In this document: one piece after another, positions 18,897-28,538 of the stretch
Layout: each line of letters starts with the position of its first letter
Numbering within the stretch: position 1 is the first letter of the stretch
Assembly (NCBI RefSeq): GCF_002886045.1
Contig: NZ_CP025791.1
Coordinates: 5,347,001 to 5,411,000 of the forward strand
Origin: Flavivirga eckloniae
GTDB taxonomy: Bacteria > Bacteroidota > Bacteroidia > Flavobacteriales > Flavobacteriaceae
Direction of reading: 5' to 3'
DNA length: 64,000 nt
Program-made: the position numbers and the translations under genes
Notes under the pieces: generated by a model
Told to the model about the DNA's origin: nothing
Database searches by the model: none
What the model saw: the letters and a program-made list of their open reading frames with translations, nothing else

Positions 18897-21800
18897 TTGT
18901 TTTGTATCGCTTTGTTCATTTTTATACCGGGGCATACATACTCTCAAAATACCGAGGTTAAAATAGATTCAACCTTGGAAGTGACTGTAAGTCAGGTATT
19001 CGGTATTATTAAAAACCAAACAGGTTATTTATCTTTTTATAGTGAAAGTTGGTTTGACGATTGCCCTAAAGTAATACTCAAAAAAGGAACTATTCATTTC
19101 GAACATCTATTGAAGAAAAGTATTCCTTCAGAAGGTTTTAGTTATAGAGTAAAGGAGAAGAAAAAACGTATTTTAATTAGGAAGAAAGCGATTAAAAATA
19201 AACCAGAGGAAAGAATAATTTTTGGTGTTGTAAAAGATCGGTCAGGCCAGGTGATACAAGGTGTCAATATTTTTATAAAGGGGTCGACCAAAGAAGAAGC
19301 CGTTACCGGTTTGAACGGATCGTATTCAATCATGGTTACACATTCGAAGCCTGTTTTAGTGTTTTCATTAATGGGATATAAAACAAAGGAGGTTACCATT
19401 AGAGGTCGAAATAGTGTTAATGTAGCTCTTAAAGAAGATATTAAAGAACTGGATGTTGTGAAAATCACGAAGCGCAATAACAAAAGATCTCATCGAAAAA
19501 AACCGGGGAGTGTTTATAAGATAGATGCCAAAACTATTGGAAGGCAGCCGGTTAATAATCTGTTAGCGGCAATAACTGGCTACTTTTCCGGAGTCAATAT
19601 TACTCAAAAAACCGGGTTACCTGGAGGTGGTTTTGACGTAGCTATACGTGGTAAAAACTTTATAAATTCCACTTCAGAGCCGTTGTTTATTATAAATGAT
19701 ATACAGTACAGTTCCGAATCGTTATCACTTTCTGTAGTAAATGCAATTTTACAGAAAGAAAGCCCATTGGGTTTGATTAACCCTATGGATATAGAAAGTG
19801 TCGAAGTACTTAAGGGTGCCGAAGCCACAGCATTTTATGGTTCCCGGGGAGCCAACGGTGTGGTACTTATCACAACTAAAAGAGGAAAAGCAGGGAAAAC
19901 CCGGACTAAAGTAAAGATTACAACCGGGTTAGCGAACGTGTCACGCTATATAGATTTATTAAATACACAGCAGTATTTGGAAATGCGATCAGAAGCTCTT
20001 ACAAATGATGGCTTTGCACTTGAGACGGCACCTCATTTCATACAAGATATTATGCCGGACTTATTTGAGTGGGATCAAAATCGCTACACAGATTGGCAAA
20101 AAGTACTTATTGGAGGTACAGCAAACCGTAATATGGGGTACATATCTTTTTCCGGAGGCACTAAACAAACGCAATTTTTATTTAGTGGAAGCTATCAAAA
20201 TGAGACCACCGTATTTCCAGGAAACTCGAAATACTTAAAGGCATCTATGCAGAGTAATCTTAATCATCAGTCGTCAAATGGACGTTTTCAGGTAGATGTT
20301 TTAACAAACTATATTTTTGACGACAATCGCCTTCCGCTTGCTGATCTTACGAAAGAAGCTAATAATCTGGCACCAAATGCTCCAGAACCCTATAACGATA
20401 AAGGTGTTTTGAATTGGGAAGGATGGACTCCAACTTTGGTGGGTAATCCTTTTGGAATGTTAGAAGGGGAATATCGGACAAAGAATAGAAGTCTTTTATT
20501 AAATCTGGTAATTTCTTATCGCCCTATCCCGGATTTAGAATTTAGAACCAATTTGGGTTATACAGACTACCACAAGGAGGAGTATAAGGTATCTCTACAT
20601 ACAAGGTTTAATCCGGCTTTTGGATTAACAAGTACTACTGGGTCGTCTATTGTTACAAATAATGCTTCACGCCAATTCTGGAATGTGGAGCCACAAATTA
20701 AGTGGAAAAAGGATTTGGGTAAGGCAAATTTCATTGCCCTTTTTGGAACCACATTTCAGCAAAGTCTAACAAACCGTGTTTTCATATCTGCAGAAGGATT
20801 CCAGAACAACAGTCAAATCCTGAATGTTTTTGCAGCCGATAGAATCACAGATGGCTTTAATAATAAAACCAAGTATAATTATCATTCTGTATTTGGGAGA
20901 CTAAATTTTAATTGGGCAGGAAAATATACTATGAACCTTGTAGGGCGTCGAGATGGTTCCAGTAGATTTGGACCGGCGAAACAATTCGGTAATTTTGGAG
21001 CAGTTGGAGCGGCCTGGGTCTTTTCAGAAGAAGTCTTTTTAAGGAATCACCGGATTTTAAGTTATGGAAAACTACGCACCAGTTATGGAATAACAGGTAG
21101 TGATAATATTAAGGATTATGCCTTTTACAATACCTATAGGACTTTTTATAATGCAAACTATATTGGGGCGACACTATTACCGGACAAGTTGTACAACCCA
21201 GATTTAGGATGGGAAGAAACCAAAAAGTTTGAAGTTGGTCTAGAATTGGGCTTTCTAGATGATCATATATTATTTACGGCGGCATGGTATAGTAATCGTT
21301 CTTCCAACCATTTGCAGGGAATTCCTTTACCTCAAACAACAGGTTTTAATTCTTTGAAGGCTAACTTTGATGCTACAGTAAAGAATACAGGCTTTGAAAT
21401 AGATTTTCGTTCTGCAAATGTTATAACCCCCAATTTTAAATGGACCACGTTTTTTAATATTTCAATACCTAAGAATAAGCTGGTGAAATTTGACGCTTTG
21501 GAAGATTCTACTTTTGCAAATCAATATGTGGTAGGATGGCCATTAAATATTGAAAAGCTATACCATGTAACAGGTGTTAACCCCGAAACAGGTGTATATC
21601 AATTTGAAGATTATAATGAAGATGGGGTTATAGATCGAAGTGCTGCATCTCAAGATCGTCAATGGATTGAGGATATGGCTCCAAAATTTCATGGAGGTTT
21701 TAATAATGTTTTTAATTACAAGGCGTTGAACCTAGAGATTTTTCTCCAGTTTAAGAAACAAAGAGAAACCAATGTTTTTTACAATTTTAGACACCCTGGT

Positions 21801-22160
21801 GATTTTTCTAATCAGCATACGTCTATACTGAATCGTTGGCAAGAAAATGGAGATCAGGCTCCGATACAACGTTATACTTTAGGTCAAGGTGCTGAAGGAA
21901 TAGAAGCGATCACAGCTTCTTTCAATTATCGAAATAGTAATGCGCAGTATACAGATACATTCTTTGTTCGATTAAGAAATGTCTCATTAAGTTATACCAT
22001 TCCTAAACAGCCTTTTTCTAGTTTAGATGCCAGTATCTATCTACAAGCACACAATCTTTTAACAATTACCAAATCCTTAAAAGCAGATCCGGAACAATCC
22101 AGTACCATGACGCTTCCTATATTGCGATATTTAACACTGGGATTGGAGCTAGATTTTTAA
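18897..22160 (+). CDS. Signal-transducing SusC/RagA TonB-dependent receptor with STN domain
   Basis: About 1087 residues: signal peptide ending HTYSQ, STN domain at about 20-105, carboxypeptidase-like regulatory domain at about 115-190 (IIFGVVKDRSGQVIQGVNIF), plug at about 200-330 with GAEATAFYGSRGANGVVLIT, then the barrel. The STN domain marks it as the sensor for the FecR just upstream. The start is unclear: TTG at 18897 gives a signal peptide with no basic n-region, while the frame is open back to the stop at 18837 without any ATG. An ATT or ATA at 18876-18881 would give a normal basic n-region (IIRTLKLLFC). The gene is unusual in lacking an intact susD after it. Confidence 0.94.
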   Translation: MFCIALFIFIPGHTYSQNTEVKIDSTLEVTVSQVFGIIKNQTGYLSFYSESWFDDCPKVILKKGTIHFEHLLKKSIPSEGFSYRVKEKKKRILIRKKAIKNKPEERIIFGVVKDRSGQVIQGVNIFIKGSTKEEAVTGLNGSYSIMVTHSKPVLVFSLMGYKTKEVTIRGRNSVNVALKEDIKELDVVKITKRNNKRSHRKKPGSVYKIDAKTIGRQPVNNLLAAITGYFSGVNITQKTGLPGGGFDVAIRGKNFINSTSEPLFIINDIQYSSESLSLSVVNAILQKESPLGLINPMDIESVEVLKGAEATAFYGSRGANGVVLITTKRGKAGKTRTKVKITTGLANVSRYIDLLNTQQYLEMRSEALTNDGFALETAPHFIQDIMPDLFEWDQNRYTDWQKVLIGGTANRNMGYISFSGGTKQTQFLFSGSYQNETTVFPGNSKYLKASMQSNLNHQSSNGRFQVDVLTNYIFDDNRLPLADLTKEANNLAPNAPEPYNDKGVLNWEGWTPTLVGNPFGMLEGEYRTKNRSLLLNLVISYRPIPDLEFRTNLGYTDYHKEEYKVSLHTRFNPAFGLTSTTGSSIVTNNASRQFWNVEPQIKWKKDLGKANFIALFGTTFQQSLTNRVFISAEGFQNNSQILNVFAADRITDGFNNKTKYNYHSVFGRLNFNWAGKYTMNLVGRRDGSSRFGPAKQFGNFGAVGAAWVFSEEVFLRNHRILSYGKLRTSYGITGSDNIKDYAFYNTYRTFYNANYIGATLLPDKLYNPDLGWEETKKFEVGLELGFLDDHILFTAAWYSNRSSNHLQGIPLPQTTGFNSLKANFDATVKNTGFEIDFRSANVITPNFKWTTFFNISIPKNKLVKFDALEDSTFANQYVVGWPLNIEKLYHVTGVNPETGVYQFEDYNEDGVIDRSAASQDRQWIEDMAPKFHGGFNNVFNYKALNLEIFLQFKKQRETNVFYNFRHPGDFSNQHTSILNRWQENGDQAPIQRYTLGQGAEGIEAITASFNYRNSNAQYTDTFFVRLRNVSLSYTIPKQPFSSLDASIYLQAHNLLTITKSLKADPEQSSTMTLPILRYLTLGLELDF

Positions 22161-22179
22161 CATAAAAAATAAGATGTTT

Positions 22180-22278
22180 ATGAAATTATTGTGTTTAATT
22201 ATTTTGTCTCATATTTGTGCCTTTTGTATTGTTATCCTCTATAAAATAAGATATATTACTTTCGTAAACAGACAGTAA
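22180..22278 (+). pseudogene. Possible susD remnant (signal-peptide stub)
   Basis: A 32-codon ORF starts 20 bp after the SusC stop, where susD normally begins. It reads MKLLCLIILSHICAFC, a plausible lipoprotein signal, then runs through a few hydrophobic residues to a stop. No other SusD sequence follows before the next gene. It could equally be a chance ORF. The reading as a SusD leftover rests on position and on signal-like composition. Confidence 0.3.
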
Positions 22279-22472
22279 TTTTATTTGATATCATTGGAAT
22301 ACAATTAATTGCATTTTGTTTTTTTATCGAAAAAACGAACATATCTTCTTTAGGTCAGAGAAATAATTATATTTTTGAGTCAAAAAAAAATATCATCTTA
22401 AAAAAGTATCCAATTATTTGATTCTTTTTAAATATGATAATAAAAGCGAAAATAACCCCAATTCTTAATAAG

Positions 22473-23543
22473 ATGTACAAAATATTATTAGCTCTAATTA
22501 TTATTTTTCCTTTAAATGTATTCTCGCAAAAGCTTGGTTGTAAAGAAAAACTAGAAGCACAACTGCTGAGCAAAATAAAACCTTATAAATCTAAAAATCT
22601 TGTACCTTATTATTTAGAAAAAGATAAAAAATGGGGGTTTCTACATAAAGAATCAAGAAAAAAAATTACAGAGCCCATTTTTAAGAAGCCTATTTTTTTT
22701 AATCCAAGACTTGTTGCAGATCACGCTTTTGAAACAAAAGGCAATGAAGATGGTTGTTATACCATTTTACATGGCTCAAAAAAGAACTATGATGTTTATT
22801 ATGTTTCAGAAGGAGATTATGGCATCTCGGAGCAAGTACATAATGAGTCTTTTAAAGAAGCAGGAAACAATAGAGAAATGATTAATAATGACATTTCTGG
22901 TTTTGAAGTTAATGAAAAAGGAGCTATCATTTCTTATAATAGTAAATACTATGACTTTAACAATAATAAAGCTCGAATTGATAGATATGCCATCAAATTT
23001 AATGAAAAGTACTATGCTGTAGTGAACAAGCATGAAAATTATACAACCACTTATTCAATTATAAATCAAGACGGAAATGTAATTGAAGGATTTGAGAATA
23101 TGCGCAAACGTCCTATTTACAAATATACTTTCGCTACCCCAGAGGATTTATGGTTTTTGATTGAAATAGAGAATAATAGTTTAGGCTATGTTTTTAGATC
23201 TGTAAATCAAAAAGAATCCACCGAAAAATTTAAACATCCATATAGCATGACCATATTACCCAAAACCATTGGTTATGCAATTTTGGTTACAGAAAAAGGC
23301 TATGGCGTAATGGATTTAACAACAATGGAATGGAGAATTGAACCTTCATCAGAAAATGTATTCTACGCCTTATATTATGCTTCATCAGAATTGTTGTTAG
23401 ACAAAAATTATCCAGAGCATATTATCCCAGAGATTCCTGTTGAAAAGATAAACGAAAACAGAAAAAAATCGAACATTTATATTCTAAATTCTAAAGAGCA
23501 ATTTTATGATTTAGATCTTAATCTTTATACGGTCAAGAGGTGA
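22473..23543 (+). CDS. Secreted protein, WG-repeat-like, function unknown
   Basis: A secreted protein of about 356 residues. The start at 22473 is chosen because it gives a standard signal peptide (MYKILLALIIIFPLNVFSQ); an in-frame ATG at 22434 would add 13 residues. It contains KKWGFLHKESRKKITEPIF and later EKGYGVMDLTTMEWRIEP, resembling WG repeats, which are beta-rich binding modules. No catalytic motif was recognised. It stands alone between the SusC and the copy-B repeat, in AT-richer sequence than the glycan locus. Role unknown. Confidence 0.7.
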   Translation: MYKILLALIIIFPLNVFSQKLGCKEKLEAQLLSKIKPYKSKNLVPYYLEKDKKWGFLHKESRKKITEPIFKKPIFFNPRLVADHAFETKGNEDGCYTILHGSKKNYDVYYVSEGDYGISEQVHNESFKEAGNNREMINNDISGFEVNEKGAIISYNSKYYDFNNNKARIDRYAIKFNEKYYAVVNKHENYTTTYSIINQDGNVIEGFENMRKRPIYKYTFATPEDLWFLIEIENNSLGYVFRSVNQKESTEKFKHPYSMTILPKTIGYAILVTEKGYGVMDLTTMEWRIEPSSENVFYALYYASSELLLDKNYPEHIIPEIPVEKINENRKKSNIYILNSKEQFYDLDLNLYTVKR

Positions 23544-23679
23544 GTCTCTAATTATTTACTGAAGAAAAAATTAAAGCATTTTTTTATAATTTTAATTCGT
23601 TTTTATTTCAGTTCATCATTTTCTTTAAGAAAACCGAATATTTTTTTATCTACTTCAGATATAATGTTTAAATCTTTAT

Positions 23680-23950
23680 AATTTAACCTGAGTTCGACGT
23701 AACCATAACACTGTTATGCTGAATTCCAGTGATTTAATTTAAGTGTCGGGTTGAGCCTTTCGACTCCGCTCAAGACAGGCTAAAGTCGAAACCTATTTAA
23801 AATTATAGGTTTTAATGAGCTTTCGTTAAGCTTCGCTAGGTATCTTCAATATAAAATACATTTTATATTTCGATAATGCTCAAGGTGACAAGTAACATTT
23901 TTAGTGTATTTATCGTTAAAATTAGACTGCTTTTAAATCGAGTTAATTAA
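23680..23950. repeat. Intergenic repeat, copy B (inverted relative to 15921-16122)
   Basis: About 270 bp. Its reverse complement aligns with copy A along most of the length. It begins ATTTAACCTGAGTTCGA, the same terminal sequence as copy A, and shares the AGTGTCGGGTTGAG and AATTATAGGTTTTAATGAGC segments with the complement of A. It is longer because of extra internal sequence near 23825-23880. No ORF. It fills most of the 508-bp gap before the TPR-LuxR gene; nothing else was seen in that gap. Confidence 0.75.
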
Positions 23951-24051
23951 TACAAAGCCTGAGTAATAAAATGGAATATATGTAATTCGAATAGAATCAA
24001 ATCCATGTGAATTATAAATGCTCTGTAAATTCTAAATAGTTCTATACCAAC

Positions 24052-25608
24052 TTAATGTTCTTTAATTTTTTGAAGGAAATCTACTAAGACAACTGCTCGT
24101 TTAAGGTTCATCTTCTTTCGAATTCTACTTCTACTAGTATTTATTCCTTCTACCCCTATTCCCATGATTTGAGACATATCTTTACTTGAAAAACCTAACT
24201 TAACAAAGGCACATATTTTTAAATCTGTTTTTGTTAATAATGGAAACTCATCTTTTAAGATTTTAAAAAAGCTATGATTTAAGGCAGTAAAATGCATATC
24301 AAACTCTTCCCACTTTTTAGATCTATCTATTTTTAAAGATCTAATGATTTTTCTAATTATAGGTGTATTGGCTTCTTTAAATTCAATTTTATTGAGTTGC
24401 TCTTTAATATCTTCCTGTAAGTTTTCTTTTTCCATTAGTTGAAGAGCAGACGAAAGTAATTCCTTGTTTTTTAATTCTAATTCTTTTTTTTGCCTTATAT
24501 GCTCAGCTCTTTTTTCATCTTCTATAAACTCTTTCTCTATTTTTTGCTTTTTAATTTTCCTAAAAAAGTAAATTAATATCCCAATAATTAAAAGAACCAA
24601 GCTACTTATGTACATCACAGATTTTAAAAACCAAACATCTTTTTTACTTTTAAGAATTATAAGCTTTTGTTCTGCTATTTGTTTTGCATTTTTATCTCTT
24701 ATTTCAAATAATACTTTATTCTGCATACTTCTACTTCCAAATAAGCTATCATTCATAGATTTTGATTCTAAAAGATAACTATACGCTTTTTTAAGCATAT
24801 CTCTTTTATGGTACAATTCTGCTAAATTTTCTAAAAGTTCTACTTTAATATCTATATGTATTTTTTGCGAATTGATTTGTTGCAAACTTTTTTCATAATA
24901 TAGAATGGCATTTTCATAGTTTTTAGTTTTAAAAAAGAAATTTCCAAGACTTCTGTTTAGTAAACAATTAATATGATCTTTGGGGTCTGTAATTTTACCT
25001 TTTATATCTAACAGAATAGATTTTGCTTGTTCAAACTTATACATTAATATATAGCAATCTGCAAGTCCTAACTGGGTATATAAAAAGCTTAAACTGTTTT
25101 CAAGACCGTTTTGCTTTATATAATTAATGCTCTTTATTAAAATTTCTTCAGCTTTAATTAAGTTATTATTCCCTCTGGACTCTAACCAACTATGCATAGA
25201 GTTTAATTTATTGTTAAGTTGAATTTTATCTTGATGCTCATTAATATCTTTAGCAATAGATTCATAATTCGAATAAAAAACTGCGTTTGCTTTTTCTATT
25301 TGCTCAAAAATTAAATACAAACCCAATTGCTGATACAATAATTCTACTCTATAACTTATAAATTCTTGTTGTTTTATTTTAGGATTAATATTTTTAATCA
25401 AATCATAGGCCTTTTGATATTGACCTAATCCCATATAGCGTTTTACATCTAAAATTTTAGAATGAAATTCTTCTTTTAAATCTTTATGGGAATTATTAAT
25501 AACATCTTTTGCTACTATTTTTTGTTGCCCTATAATTGAATATTGGAAAGAATTAAAAAATAAAAAGAATAATATCAAAATTTCAATATGCTTATATTTA
25601 ATATTCAC
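24052..25608 (-). CDS. TPR-containing LuxR/GerE-type transcriptional regulator, membrane-anchored
   Basis: A 518-residue protein: signal-like N-terminus (ILFFLFFNSFQYSIIGQ), TPR-like helical repeats at about 45-300, one transmembrane helix at about 327-350 (SVMYISSLVLLIIGILIYFF), a coiled-coil stretch, then a C-terminal helix-turn-helix with LTKTDLKICAFVKLGFSSKD followed by MSQIMGIGVEGINTSRSRIR. This architecture of periplasmic TPR, TM and cytoplasmic GerE-like HTH is common in Flavobacteriia. No phosphoacceptor domain was seen, so signalling is probably direct. It is divergent from the SGNH hydrolase gene, which could be its target. Confidence 0.88.
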   Translation of the reverse strand: MNIKYKHIEILILFFLFFNSFQYSIIGQQKIVAKDVINNSHKDLKEEFHSKILDVKRYMGLGQYQKAYDLIKNINPKIKQQEFISYRVELLYQQLGLYLIFEQIEKANAVFYSNYESIAKDINEHQDKIQLNNKLNSMHSWLESRGNNNLIKAEEILIKSINYIKQNGLENSLSFLYTQLGLADCYILMYKFEQAKSILLDIKGKITDPKDHINCLLNRSLGNFFFKTKNYENAILYYEKSLQQINSQKIHIDIKVELLENLAELYHKRDMLKKAYSYLLESKSMNDSLFGSRSMQNKVLFEIRDKNAKQIAEQKLIILKSKKDVWFLKSVMYISSLVLLIIGILIYFFRKIKKQKIEKEFIEDEKRAEHIRQKKELELKNKELLSSALQLMEKENLQEDIKEQLNKIEFKEANTPIIRKIIRSLKIDRSKKWEEFDMHFTALNHSFFKILKDEFPLLTKTDLKICAFVKLGFSSKDMSQIMGIGVEGINTSRSRIRKKMNLKRAVVLVDFLQKIKEH

Positions 25609-25795
25609 TGTGCAATATTTAAAATTATATAATTAATTGTAAATCAACAATATATAATATTTTTTGTAAAAAAACATTATATGATAACATTAAAAAAATT
25701 AAACTGCTTAGTTAATACTAATATTTAAAATTAGAATCCATTATTGTATTTTCTCAAATTTACAATCAATTATATGATTTATTAATTTGATAATT

Positions 25796-27112
25796 ATGAA
25801 ACATAATATAAAAACCAATATTAAAAACTATTTTTTTTTATTACTCGTAATGATTTCTTTACCTTTTTTAGTTAACTGTTCTGATACTAAAGAACCCGAA
25901 TCTATAAAAAGCAATCCTATTGCAGAAGAAGAGGAAGAAGAAGAAACTACAGGTACTGATGATAGAGCAAATAGAATTTTTAATCTAAATCCTGAAATTC
26001 CTGAAGAATTTAGAGAACGTAACGGTCTCCCTAACTTTTTTTCTAAAGTAAAAACAGGTAAGGATGTTACCGTTGCTTATTTAGGAGGAAGTATTACCAA
26101 TCAAAATGGATGGAGACCTTTAACTTTTAACTGGATTAAAGAACAATATCCAACAGCCACATTAACTGAAGTTGAAGCCGCTATTTCGGGAACAGGTGTA
26201 GATTTTGCTGCTAGTAGAGCAGAAGTTGATCTTTTAGATTATAATCCAGATTTAGTCTTCGTTGAATTTAGAGTTAACGGTGGTGTTGCTGATATTTCCA
26301 GGTCAATAGAAGGTCTAGTTAGAGAAATCAGAGCTAAAAACCCTGAAACAGATATTTGTTTTGTATACACGATTGGAGAATGGATGTTAAATGATTTACA
26401 AAATGGGAAGCAATATTGGATTGGCAAGGTCATGGAAGAGGTTGCTAATAAATATGGAATTCCATCTATAGACTTTGGAGTAGAGGTTGTTAAATTACTT
26501 AAAGAAGATAAACTAACTTTTAAAGCTCCTGCTCCTGAAAGTGGCAAACTATATTTTTCCAAAGATGGAGTTCATCCTAAAAAAGATGGTTATGAGCTTT
26601 ATGCTAACACAGTGATTAAGTCATTTATAGCTATGGAAAATAACGATAAGCCTTTAACTCATGCTATGCCTACCCCAGTTAAAATCAATCATTTTCAAAA
26701 CGCATCTTTAATTCCAATTACTAATGCTACTACTAATACTAATTGGAGTACCGTTAACATTAATACAGATGCTATTTACAGAAGTGATCGAGACAGAACT
26801 AATGGTATGCTAAGAGGTGCTTTAAAAACAGATAAAGTAGGGGAAACACTAACAATAAATTGGGAAGGAGTTTTAATAGGCTTTACTACCATACCATTAA
26901 ATACTGGAATGGAAGTGGAAATAAGCACAGATGGAAGTACTCCAAAAAAAATAACACTGAATGATGGAGAGGGAACTATAAAGTTTGCGCAATTTTTTTA
27001 CGCTCCTGAAACTTCTCAAGGCTCACATACAACTACATTGAAAGTGACCAATTTACCTGAAGATACATCTTTTTATTGTGGACAATTTATCATTTTTGAT
27101 TTACCTAATTAA
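25796..27112 (+). CDS. SGNH/GDSL-family hydrolase lipoprotein (carbohydrate esterase-like)
   Basis: About 438 residues; ATG at 25796 is preferred over a TTG 9 bp earlier. Lipobox FLVNC (Cys28), then an acidic linker rich in Glu. SGNH blocks are GGSIT with nucleophile Ser99, the Gly block AISGTG, Asn161 in FRVNGG, and Asp257/His260 in DGVHP. A C-terminal beta domain of about 150 residues follows, possibly carbohydrate-binding. Such enzymes often remove acetyl groups from polysaccharides. Its place next to a TPR-LuxR regulator and near the glycan locus fits that, but no substrate can be read from the sequence. The last codon and stop lie in the end of a repeat element (27106 onward). Confidence 0.88.
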   Translation: MKHNIKTNIKNYFFLLLVMISLPFLVNCSDTKEPESIKSNPIAEEEEEEETTGTDDRANRIFNLNPEIPEEFRERNGLPNFFSKVKTGKDVTVAYLGGSITNQNGWRPLTFNWIKEQYPTATLTEVEAAISGTGVDFAASRAEVDLLDYNPDLVFVEFRVNGGVADISRSIEGLVREIRAKNPETDICFVYTIGEWMLNDLQNGKQYWIGKVMEEVANKYGIPSIDFGVEVVKLLKEDKLTFKAPAPESGKLYFSKDGVHPKKDGYELYANTVIKSFIAMENNDKPLTHAMPTPVKINHFQNASLIPITNATTNTNWSTVNINTDAIYRSDRDRTNGMLRGALKTDKVGETLTINWEGVLIGFTTIPLNTGMEVEISTDGSTPKKITLNDGEGTIKFAQFFYAPETSQGSHTTTLKVTNLPEDTSFYCGQFIIFDLPN

Positions 27113-27165
27113 CGTGAATCTTGCTTAAGAATTCAACTTTTAAAAAGGGAGGTGGATCCCGATGA
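27106..27165. repeat. Partial copy of the inverted-repeat element seen at 57846-58048
   Basis: TAATTAACGTGAATCTTGC followed by TTAAG matches the terminal repeat of the 57846-58048 element. A little further on, ATCCCGATGAGATCGGGAT forms a hairpin like the one inside that element. Only one end is visible, so this is a decayed or rearranged copy. It overlaps the SGNH gene stop codon. The rest of the gap 27166-27545 holds the next repeat and the Fic promoter. Confidence 0.55.
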
Positions 27166-27221
27166 GATCGGGATTCGGAGGGTTATATTTGTTTGTTATT
27201 TTTAATAAAACGCCTCTTTCT

Positions 27222-27382
27222 CCCGCTTCGCAAAGTCTCCCGACTTTGAGGTCACTATAATTCCAAAAATATTCACATAAAGTTTTCATTTTTAATACTG
27301 ATTATATTTTGTAATCTTCTTTCAAATTTTATACGCTTTGTTTATTAATGTTCCGCTAAGTCATGAGACTTTGCGGAGCGGT
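27222..27382. repeat. Direct repeat flanking the Fic gene, left copy
   Basis: About 160 bp, nearly identical to 28539-28699. It starts CCCGCTTCGCAAAGTCTCC and ends GAGACTTTGCGGAGCGG, so each copy also has inverted ends of about 17 bp. The middle (GGTCACTATAATTCCAAAAA, ATACGCTTTGTTTATTAATG) is the same in both copies. I see only a few differences, near the two ends and one C/T inside. No ORF. Confidence 0.88.
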
Positions 27383-27510
27383 GAAATTCGTTCTAGAGGG
27401 TAGAAAGTTTTATTATTTAGATTAAAAAGTCTAGTTTTTCGGGAGGAGGTGAATTGTGTAATTATTTTATTTATCATATGGGCTTCCCTAAAAATTAAAT
27501 AATATTCTTC

Positions 27511-27518
27511 TATCTTTG
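27511..27518 (+). promoter_or_regulatory. Bacteroidota -7 box for the Fic gene
   Basis: TATCTTTG matches TAnnTTTG, 27 bp before the ATG at 27546. No good -33 TTG was found at the usual distance, so this is a partial match. Confidence 0.45.
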
Positions 27519-27545
27519 TGATACTATCAAATGATACTATTATAA

Positions 27546-28505
27546 ATGAAGCCACCTTATCAGATTACCGATAACACTTTAAAATTAGTTGTAGCCATTT
27601 CAGAACGACTCGGTGAAATTAGTGCAACTCATTTATACAAACCACCGACCGAATTACGAAAAAAGAACCGTATTAAAACCATACAATCCTCTTTAGAGAT
27701 AGAGGGTAATACGCTAACAAAAGAACAGATTACGGCACTTTTAGAAAATAAGCGAGTAATTGCACCACAAAAAGATATTTTAGAGGTTCAAAACGCTATA
27801 AAAGTGTATGAGCAGTTACGAACGTTTAATCCAAATAAATTAAAAGATTTAGAAAAAGCTCACAAAATTTTAATGAATGGCTTGATTGATGGTGCAGGAA
27901 AGCTACGAACTATAAATGTTGGTATTGTTAAAGGCTCAAAAGTAGAACATCTTGCCCCAAGTGGAGATATGGTTAAAGGTCTCATGAATGATTTGTTTAA
28001 CTATCTTAAAACAGATAACGATGTTTTGCTTATCAAAAGTTGTGTATTTCATTATGAGTTTGAATTTATACACCCCTTTTTAGATGGTAATGGTCGTATG
28101 GGTAGATTATGGCAAACTCTAATTTTAATGCAACAATATCCAGTATTTGAATTTCTACCAGTAGAAAGTCTTATTAAAGAAAATCAGGAGGAATATTATA
28201 AGGTATTGAGTATGTCTGATAAATCGGGGCATTCTACGCCATTTATTGAGTTTATGTTAAATATTATACTTCAAGCCTTAGAAAACCTATTGAAAATGCA
28301 GAATAGAACGCTTACAACACAAGATAGGATTGAACTATATAAAGATATCATTAAAGAAAATCAATTTAGCCGCAAGGACTATTTGCAAAACTTTAAAGAT
28401 ATAAGCCAAGCTACTGCAAGCAGGGATTTAAAATGGGCTGTAGAACAACAAACGTTGTCTAAAACCGGAGATAAAAGATTAACTAAATATCAATTTAAAT
28501 TTTAA
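27546..28505 (+). CDS. Fic-domain protein, class II (AMP/NMP transferase-type)
   Basis: A 319-residue protein. The Fic motif HPFLDGNGRMGR (His176, Arg184, Arg187) is intact, so it should be active. An inhibitory helix motif, SSLEIEGN (about residues 48-55, Glu53), lies N-terminal to the core, which defines class II Fic proteins that hold themselves inactive. A C-terminal winged-helix-like domain (about 255-319, RKDYLQNFKDISQATASRDL) may bind DNA. Fic enzymes transfer AMP or other nucleotides to target proteins; the target here is unknown. The gene stands alone, with no antitoxin partner. It sits in 1.5 kb bracketed by direct repeats, which points to mobility. Confidence 0.95.
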   Translation: MKPPYQITDNTLKLVVAISERLGEISATHLYKPPTELRKKNRIKTIQSSLEIEGNTLTKEQITALLENKRVIAPQKDILEVQNAIKVYEQLRTFNPNKLKDLEKAHKILMNGLIDGAGKLRTINVGIVKGSKVEHLAPSGDMVKGLMNDLFNYLKTDNDVLLIKSCVFHYEFEFIHPFLDGNGRMGRLWQTLILMQQYPVFEFLPVESLIKENQEEYYKVLSMSDKSGHSTPFIEFMLNIILQALENLLKMQNRTLTTQDRIELYKDIIKENQFSRKDYLQNFKDISQATASRDLKWAVEQQTLSKTGDKRLTKYQFKF

Positions 28506-28538
28506 GGAAGTATAAGGTCATTGCTAGGGAATGTTATT

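Noticed and set aside
19142-19483. 113-codon minus-strand ORF
   Set aside because: Antisense within the regulatory and plug domains of the STN-SusC; no protein-like pattern.
27546-28505. Fic toxin with separate antitoxin (class I)
   Set aside because: No small antitoxin gene lies beside it, and the inhibitory SSLEIEGN motif is within the protein itself.
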